Part shown: positions 59,981 through 64,000 of the stretch, piece by piece
Numbering within the stretch: the first letter of the stretch is position 1
Layout of the letters: each line of letters opens with the position of its first letter
Assembly (NCBI GenBank): GCA_036271795.1
Contig: DATAZY010000088.1
Span: 1 to 64,000 of the forward strand
Length of the DNA stretch: 64,000 nt
Direction of reading: 5' to 3'
Source: Galbitalea sp036271795
Lineage (GTDB): Bacteria; Actinomycetota; Actinomycetes; Actinomycetales; Microbacteriaceae
Notes under the pieces: generated by a model
What the model saw: only the letters and a program-made list of their open reading frames with translations
Told to the model about the DNA's origin: nothing
Databases searched by the model: none
Translations under genes and position numbers: made by a program

Positions 59981-60095
59981 GAAACTCCAAGACGGAGATC
60001 GAGCAGGGAAGGGAGGTGACGCCAAGACGTGCGAGTCACCGGCGAAGTAATCAACCTGCATCATTTTCTGACACAAGCATCGAATGGAAGGGTCA

Positions 60096-61358
60096 ATGAA
60101 GACCAAGAAGTGGATGGCGGCCCTAGCCGTCATCGGAACCACAATCGCCCTCGCCGGGTGTTCCTCGACCAGCGCCACAACTAGCGCCGGGCCCGTCAAA
60201 CTCTCCTTCTGGGAGGGCTACACCGCCAGCGACGGCGTCGAGTTGCAGAAGCTCGTCAAGCAGTTCAACTCGTCGCAGAGGCAGATCCAGATCACGATGC
60301 ACACGAAGACCTGGGCGGTCATCGGCAGTACCGTGCTACCGGCGCTCGCCGCCAAGAACGGTCCAGACATCCTCGCCTCGCCGCCTGATGTCATGACCGT
60401 CTACGCAAACGAGGGAGTGCTGCAGCCGCTGACCGACTTCTACTCCAAGTCCAGTAACGACACGTCCGCCATCAACCAGAGCGCACTGCAGATGAGTGAG
60501 CTGAAGGGCACAAATTACGCCGTCCCTCTTGGTTTCGTTCCGCTGACGATGTTCTACAACAAGGCGGAATTCGCAACTGCGGGCATCACGTCGTTCCCGA
60601 AAACGTGGGACGAATGGGTCGCCGACGCGAAGAAGCTGACCATCCAGACTGGAACCGGAACTCCATCGCAGTATGGTCTGGCGCTTCCGGACCACCAAAC
60701 GGTGGGTAACGGAGTCTGGACATCCCTGTTTGAGAGTGGTGGCGGAGACGTCGTCAAGGACGGCAAGGATGTCGTAGTCAACTCCGCAGCGAATAAGGCG
60801 ACACTCTCCTTCTTTACCGACGCGGTGACGACGGACCACATTTCGCCGATTGGCCTCAGCGGTATCGACGCCGACAACCTGTTCACCGCGGGCAAAGCCG
60901 CGATGGAGGCGGGCGGACCATGGCTCGCGGGAAGCTGCGTCGCCTCGAAGATCAGCTGCGGCATTGCGCCGATCCCGGCTGGTCCATCGGGTGTGGCTGA
61001 ATCGGGCATCGGGGTAACGGCCGGTGTGACGAGCCAGGCCGGTGCGGAGAAGAAGGCGGCGGCGGAGACGTTCTTCGCCTGGTTCTTCAAGCACGACCAG
61101 TCAGTTGCGTGGGCACTCGGTTCTGGATGGCCTCCGCTCAACACGTCGGTTTCGGCAACCGAGGTGTCGGCGAACACCGAGGTGCAGGAGCTCACCGAGC
61201 AGAGCAAGTACACCAAACCGCTCCTTCCGGGAGTTGTTGACCAGGTTGATGTCATCACGGCGCTCGACACCCTCACCCAGAAGGCGTTCGCGGGCGGTGA
61301 CATCCCGTCCCTGCTTTCGCAGGCCGAGAAGTCGATGAAGACCGCGGTAGCCAAGTAA
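60096..61358 (+). CDS. Carbohydrate ABC transporter substrate-binding lipoprotein
   Basis: 420 residues from ATG 60096 with GGAAGGG upstream. Signal peptide and lipobox IALAGC (Cys22 or so). The family-1 extracellular solute-binding fold has KLSFWEGYTASDGVELQKLV, GPDILASPPDVMTVYANEG, VPLGFVPLTMFYNKAEF and the ligand-contact region AMEAGGPWLAGS. It captures a sugar or oligosaccharide outside the cell. The substrate is unknown; the sialidase-like last gene of the unit suggests a glycan-derived sugar. Confidence 0.92.
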   Translation: MKTKKWMAALAVIGTTIALAGCSSTSATTSAGPVKLSFWEGYTASDGVELQKLVKQFNSSQRQIQITMHTKTWAVIGSTVLPALAAKNGPDILASPPDVMTVYANEGVLQPLTDFYSKSSNDTSAINQSALQMSELKGTNYAVPLGFVPLTMFYNKAEFATAGITSFPKTWDEWVADAKKLTIQTGTGTPSQYGLALPDHQTVGNGVWTSLFESGGGDVVKDGKDVVVNSAANKATLSFFTDAVTTDHISPIGLSGIDADNLFTAGKAAMEAGGPWLAGSCVASKISCGIAPIPAGPSGVAESGIGVTAGVTSQAGAEKKAAAETFFAWFFKHDQSVAWALGSGWPPLNTSVSATEVSANTEVQELTEQSKYTKPLLPGVVDQVDVITALDTLTQKAFAGGDIPSLLSQAEKSMKTAVAK

Positions 61359-61372
61359 GCGAAGTGATCGCG

Positions 61373-61405
61373 ACGGCTGCCCTCGGAACCTTCGGGGGCA
61401 GCCGT
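61373..61405 (+). terminator. Hairpin between binding-protein and permease genes
   Basis: ACGGCTGCCC (61373-61382) pairs with GGGCAGCCGT (61396-61405), with extra pairing TCG/CGG inside and a 7-nt loop. Without a T-tract it is more likely an mRNA-stabilising or partial-attenuation element that keeps binding-protein mRNA in excess. Confidence 0.6.
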
Positions 61406-61428
61406 TACCATGACCAATAGAGACGAAG

Positions 61429-62409
61429 ATGACCCTGATCAAATCGCGCAGAATGGCGCGGCCATACCGACCGCCGGCGCCGCTGGGCGGTCGGACGGCA
61501 GGGGGGCCGCCCCCCTCTCGGCGCAAGCCGCTCGAGCGACGCCGACGGGTTCTACGGGCCCTCACCTTCCTGGCCCCGGCGCTCATTATTCTGGCCGTTT
61601 TCACGGTCGGTCCGATGCTGTCGGCGCTTCGGCTCTCGTTCACCGACTCCAACGGATTCGGAGTCGCCAATTGGGTCGGCATCGCGAACTACGCCCAGAT
61701 CTTCAGCGATCCGGCCATCCTGAACTCGATGCTGAACACGCTGCTCTACGCGGTGCTGTTCACGCCGGTCAGTGTGATCGTGGCGCTCGCGCTGGCGGTC
61801 GCGCTCAACTATCCGGGGCTGCGGCTGCGAGGACTCTTCCGCTCGGCGCTGTTCCTGCCGTTTATCGTTTCGCTCGCCGTCGCGGCGTTTGCCTGGTCGT
61901 ACCTGCTCAATCCGGAGATTGGACTGCTGAGCTACTGGCTTGATCTCATCGGCGTCCATCTCGGAAATCCGATCGAGAACCCCGTTCTCGCAATGCCAAC
62001 GGTTGTGCTCATCGCCGTCTGGAAGAACTTCGGCTTCTATATGGTCATCTTCCTGGCCGGGCTGCAGGACGTGCCGCCGAGCCTCTATGAGGCCGCCAAG
62101 GTGGACGGCGCAGGCCCATGGAGACGACTGACGAACGTCACAATCCCCATGCTGTCGAACACGTTTGGGTTCGTTCTCGTCTTCGCTCTGATCGCCGCAC
62201 TCCAGGCGTTCGACCAGATCTACATCCTCACCTCGGGAGGGCCTTACGGCGCGACCCAGACCGTCGTTTACGAGATCTATGAGCAGGGATTCCAGCAGCT
62301 GCACCTGGGCTTCGCGTCCGCGCTCTCTTATGTGCTGCTCGCGGCGACCCTCGTCCTGAGTCTTGGGCAGTTCTTCTTCTTCGGGCGACGTGAAAGCGAG
62401 ATGAATTGA
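61429..62409 (+). CDS. Sugar ABC transporter permease (MalF-type)
   Basis: 326 residues. A basic, Pro-rich N-terminus (about 1-42) is followed by six helices and the EAA loop YEAAKVDGAGPWRRLTNVTIP, which contacts the ATPase. The N-terminal helix begins TFLAPALIILAVFTVGPM. No ATPase gene lies nearby, so a shared MsiK-like ATPase probably energises it, as in other actinobacterial sugar importers. Coupled to the second permease by a one-base overlap (TGATG). Confidence 0.92.
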   Translation: MTLIKSRRMARPYRPPAPLGGRTAGGPPPSRRKPLERRRRVLRALTFLAPALIILAVFTVGPMLSALRLSFTDSNGFGVANWVGIANYAQIFSDPAILNSMLNTLLYAVLFTPVSVIVALALAVALNYPGLRLRGLFRSALFLPFIVSLAVAAFAWSYLLNPEIGLLSYWLDLIGVHLGNPIENPVLAMPTVVLIAVWKNFGFYMVIFLAGLQDVPPSLYEAAKVDGAGPWRRLTNVTIPMLSNTFGFVLVFALIAALQAFDQIYILTSGGPYGATQTVVYEIYEQGFQQLHLGFASALSYVLLAATLVLSLGQFFFFGRRESEMN

Positions 62410-63284
62410 TGGCCTTTGGACCCTCTCTCAGCGCCAGCCGAGTGCCAACGAGGCGTCCGTCGTGGTCGGGGACGATTCGTTCCATCGTTTTCACGGCGGT
62501 CATTGCCGTCATCGCGCTCTTCCTGCTGTTGCCGGTGTTCATCGTCGTTTTCACGGCCTTCAAGCCGGCGTCCGAGATCAACGCATTTCCGCCCACGCTG
62601 GTGCCACACAACTGGACGCTCTCGAACTTTGTGACGATTTTCCGGGCGCTCCCGTTTGCGCGCCTGATCCTGAACAGCTTCGTGTTCGCCGGGGGTGTCA
62701 CGGTCTGCGCGATCGTATTCGACTCTATGGCGGCGTATGCCCTCGCACGAATCGACTTCACCGGTCGCCGCGTGCTGCTCATCTGCATCGTCGCCACGCT
62801 CATGATCCCCTTCCAAGCGACGCTCGTGCCGCTGTACCAAATCGTGAGCAGCCTGGGCTGGGTCAACACCTTCGCCGCGCTCATCGCTCCGCGAGCGGCA
62901 GACGCGTTCGGTATCTTCCTGCTGCGCCAATTCTTTGTCTCGCTTCCTCAGGACATCGACAACGCGGCGCGAATCGACGGCGCCTCGGAGTGGCGCATCT
63001 TTCTGCAGGTCGTCATTCCGAACGCCCGCCCCGCAATCCTTACACTGGCGATCTTCACCTTCGTCAACAACTGGAATGACCTGCTCTGGCCGCTGGTATT
63101 CACGAACGACCCCAACATGGGCACCCTGACCTCGGGACTGACGCTCCTCACCGGGCCTGGTGGCATCATTCCCCAGGGCGTCATGATGGCGGGCGCTCTC
63201 GTTTCACTTCTCCCACTGTTCATCGCTTTCATGTTTGCCCAGCGCAGATTCATCGAGAGCCTCTCCTCGACGGGACTCAAATGA
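62409..63284 (+). CDS. Sugar ABC transporter permease (MalG-type)
   Basis: 291 residues from ATG 62409. Six helices: FTAVIAVIALFLLLPVFIVVF first. The conserved EAA region reads DNAARIDGASEWRIFLQVVIP and is followed by FVNNWNDLLWPLVF, the MalG signature. With the preceding MalF-type subunit it forms the membrane channel. ATG overlaps the stop of the preceding gene by one base, and its own stop overlaps the start of the BNR gene (ATGA). Confidence 0.93.
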   Translation: MAFGPSLSASRVPTRRPSWSGTIRSIVFTAVIAVIALFLLLPVFIVVFTAFKPASEINAFPPTLVPHNWTLSNFVTIFRALPFARLILNSFVFAGGVTVCAIVFDSMAAYALARIDFTGRRVLLICIVATLMIPFQATLVPLYQIVSSLGWVNTFAALIAPRAADAFGIFLLRQFFVSLPQDIDNAARIDGASEWRIFLQVVIPNARPAILTLAIFTFVNNWNDLLWPLVFTNDPNMGTLTSGLTLLTGPGGIIPQGVMMAGALVSLLPLFIAFMFAQRRFIESLSSTGLK

Positions 63285-64000
63285 CCACCGACCACCTAGA
63301 AACCCCGCGAACGGATGCCAGCACGGTGCTCACCCTCGTTCGCCGAGGGGTGCCAGGCGAGCGACCAGCGGGATACACCCGGATGATTTCGACCGATCCG
63401 GATGGCCCGAATGACGGCGACCTGTTCCTCACCTGGGACGCGGGCTGGCCCGAGGGCTTTCCGGTCCACCGGGCGCTGGGAATAGGTGAAGAAGCCGGCC
63501 GGGATTGGCAGTTCGCCGGACTTGCAAAGGGCGGTGTCGGCGCCGGCGGATTCCGGATGCAGCCCAGCCTCTACGAGCTGCCTGAAGAATTCTCCGGTCT
63601 GCTGAAGGGAACACTTCTGCTCACCGGCCAGGCGACCTCGCCGGATGAACTGACCTCGAACATCGTGATCTTTGCCAGCAACGATCGCGGCACAACGTGG
63701 CGCCCCGTCAGTCATATCGACACCGGTGGCCCGATTGTCTACGACCCGTCGCCGGAGTCGACCACGACGACGATCTGGGAACCCGAACTCGAGTTGATCG
63801 ATGGCGAGCTTCTGTGCTTCTACTCGGACGAGCGGTACAAGGGTGAGGGCATCCTTCAGGCGATCGTGCATCGCGCCTCACGGGACCTCGTGGTCTGGAG
63901 CGAACGTGTCCTCGACTTCGGGGTATCCGATCGCGCGATCCGACCTGGGATGTTTGTCGCCGCAAAGAATTCCGATCAGGATTTCGCACTTGGCGTCATG
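63281..64000 (+). CDS. Sialidase-like (BNR/Asp-box) protein, 5' part, cut by window edge
   Basis: At least 240 residues from ATG 63281, which overlaps the permease stop; the frame is open to the right edge. Beta-propeller features: DGDLFLTWDAGWP, and the Asp-box ASNDRGTTWRPV (S-x-D-x-G-x-T-W form). ELELIDGELLCFYSDE, GILQAIVHRASRDLVVWSE follow. No signal peptide is visible, so the product may be cytoplasmic. It resembles exo-sialidase-like and related glycan-processing propellers. The catalytic residues and the C-terminal part are outside the window. Confidence 0.75.
   Translation, partial: MTTDHLETPRTDASTVLTLVRRGVPGERPAGYTRMISTDPDGPNDGDLFLTWDAGWPEGFPVHRALGIGEEAGRDWQFAGLAKGGVGAGGFRMQPSLYELPEEFSGLLKGTLLLTGQATSPDELTSNIVIFASNDRGTTWRPVSHIDTGGPIVYDPSPESTTTTIWEPELELIDGELLCFYSDERYKGEGILQAIVHRASRDLVVWSERVLDFGVSDRAIRPGMFVAAKNSDQDFALGVM

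Overview
The window is high-GC actinobacterial chromosome, most likely from Microbacteriaceae. That placement is inferred from gene content and signals, not from a search. It rests on the classical menaquinone pathway, a short archaeal-type AspRS, a BldC-like regulator, the 32-residue ribosomal protein bS22, F420-type flavoenzymes, and many start codons lying 5-8 nt downstream of a -10 hexamer (leaderless mRNAs). No insertion sequence, phage gene, CRISPR array or rRNA was found. There is one tRNA (Tyr).

Left part (1-16 kb) is an accessory region of small regulator/enzyme units. It holds an AarF-like kinase fragment with a PadR regulator; a TetR-GH3 glycosidase-MFS unit; a minus-strand row of redox genes (PPOX, DDN-like deazaflavin enzyme, degenerate pterin-dehydratase/VOC fusion); a TetR gene divergent from a truncated haemoglobin with an odd C-terminal domain; a winged-helix AlkX/AlkZ-like protein; an orphan ScoMcrA-head-like protein; and a MarR gene divergent from an LLM oxidoreductase and an F420-reductase-like gene, with two perfect palindromes between them.

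16-20 kb holds a co-oriented module: ribbon-helix-helix regulator, DUF4097 protein, ABC ATPase, ABC permease. A 21-bp palindrome sits inside the apparent leaderless promoter of the regulator. From 20 to 32.6 kb come DNA repair (a second AlkX/AlkZ-like protein, an Fpg/Nei glycosylase), pseudouridine degradation (psuG plus a PfkB kinase), upp and tadA back to back, a frameshifted aminoglycoside phosphotransferase, a CDF metal transporter and proC. The tadA initiation region is triplicated as a 33-bp in-frame repeat.

32.7-58.6 kb is the housekeeping core: bldC-like gene, bS22, aspS, the system II cytochrome c maturation operon (histidine phosphatase-resA-ccdA-resB-ccsB), then menaquinone synthesis (menC, menB, menE, menA, menD, menF, menG and a long-chain polyprenyl diphosphate synthase). 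Interspersed are a PPK2 kinase, a ferredoxin reductase, an MMPL transporter, cardiolipin synthase and YajQ. Together these build the quinone and cytochrome c parts of the respiratory chain. menH is not in the window.

58.6-64 kb holds tRNA-Tyr with a strong terminator, then a LacI-controlled carbohydrate ABC importer (binding protein, two permeases) followed by a sialidase-like Asp-box protein cut by the right edge. Matching operator-like sites lie before lacI and before the transporter genes.

Broken genes: a YjbR/MmcQ remnant (0.99-1.16 kb), a MarR tail (25.4 kb) and the phosphotransferase (25.8-26.6 kb).
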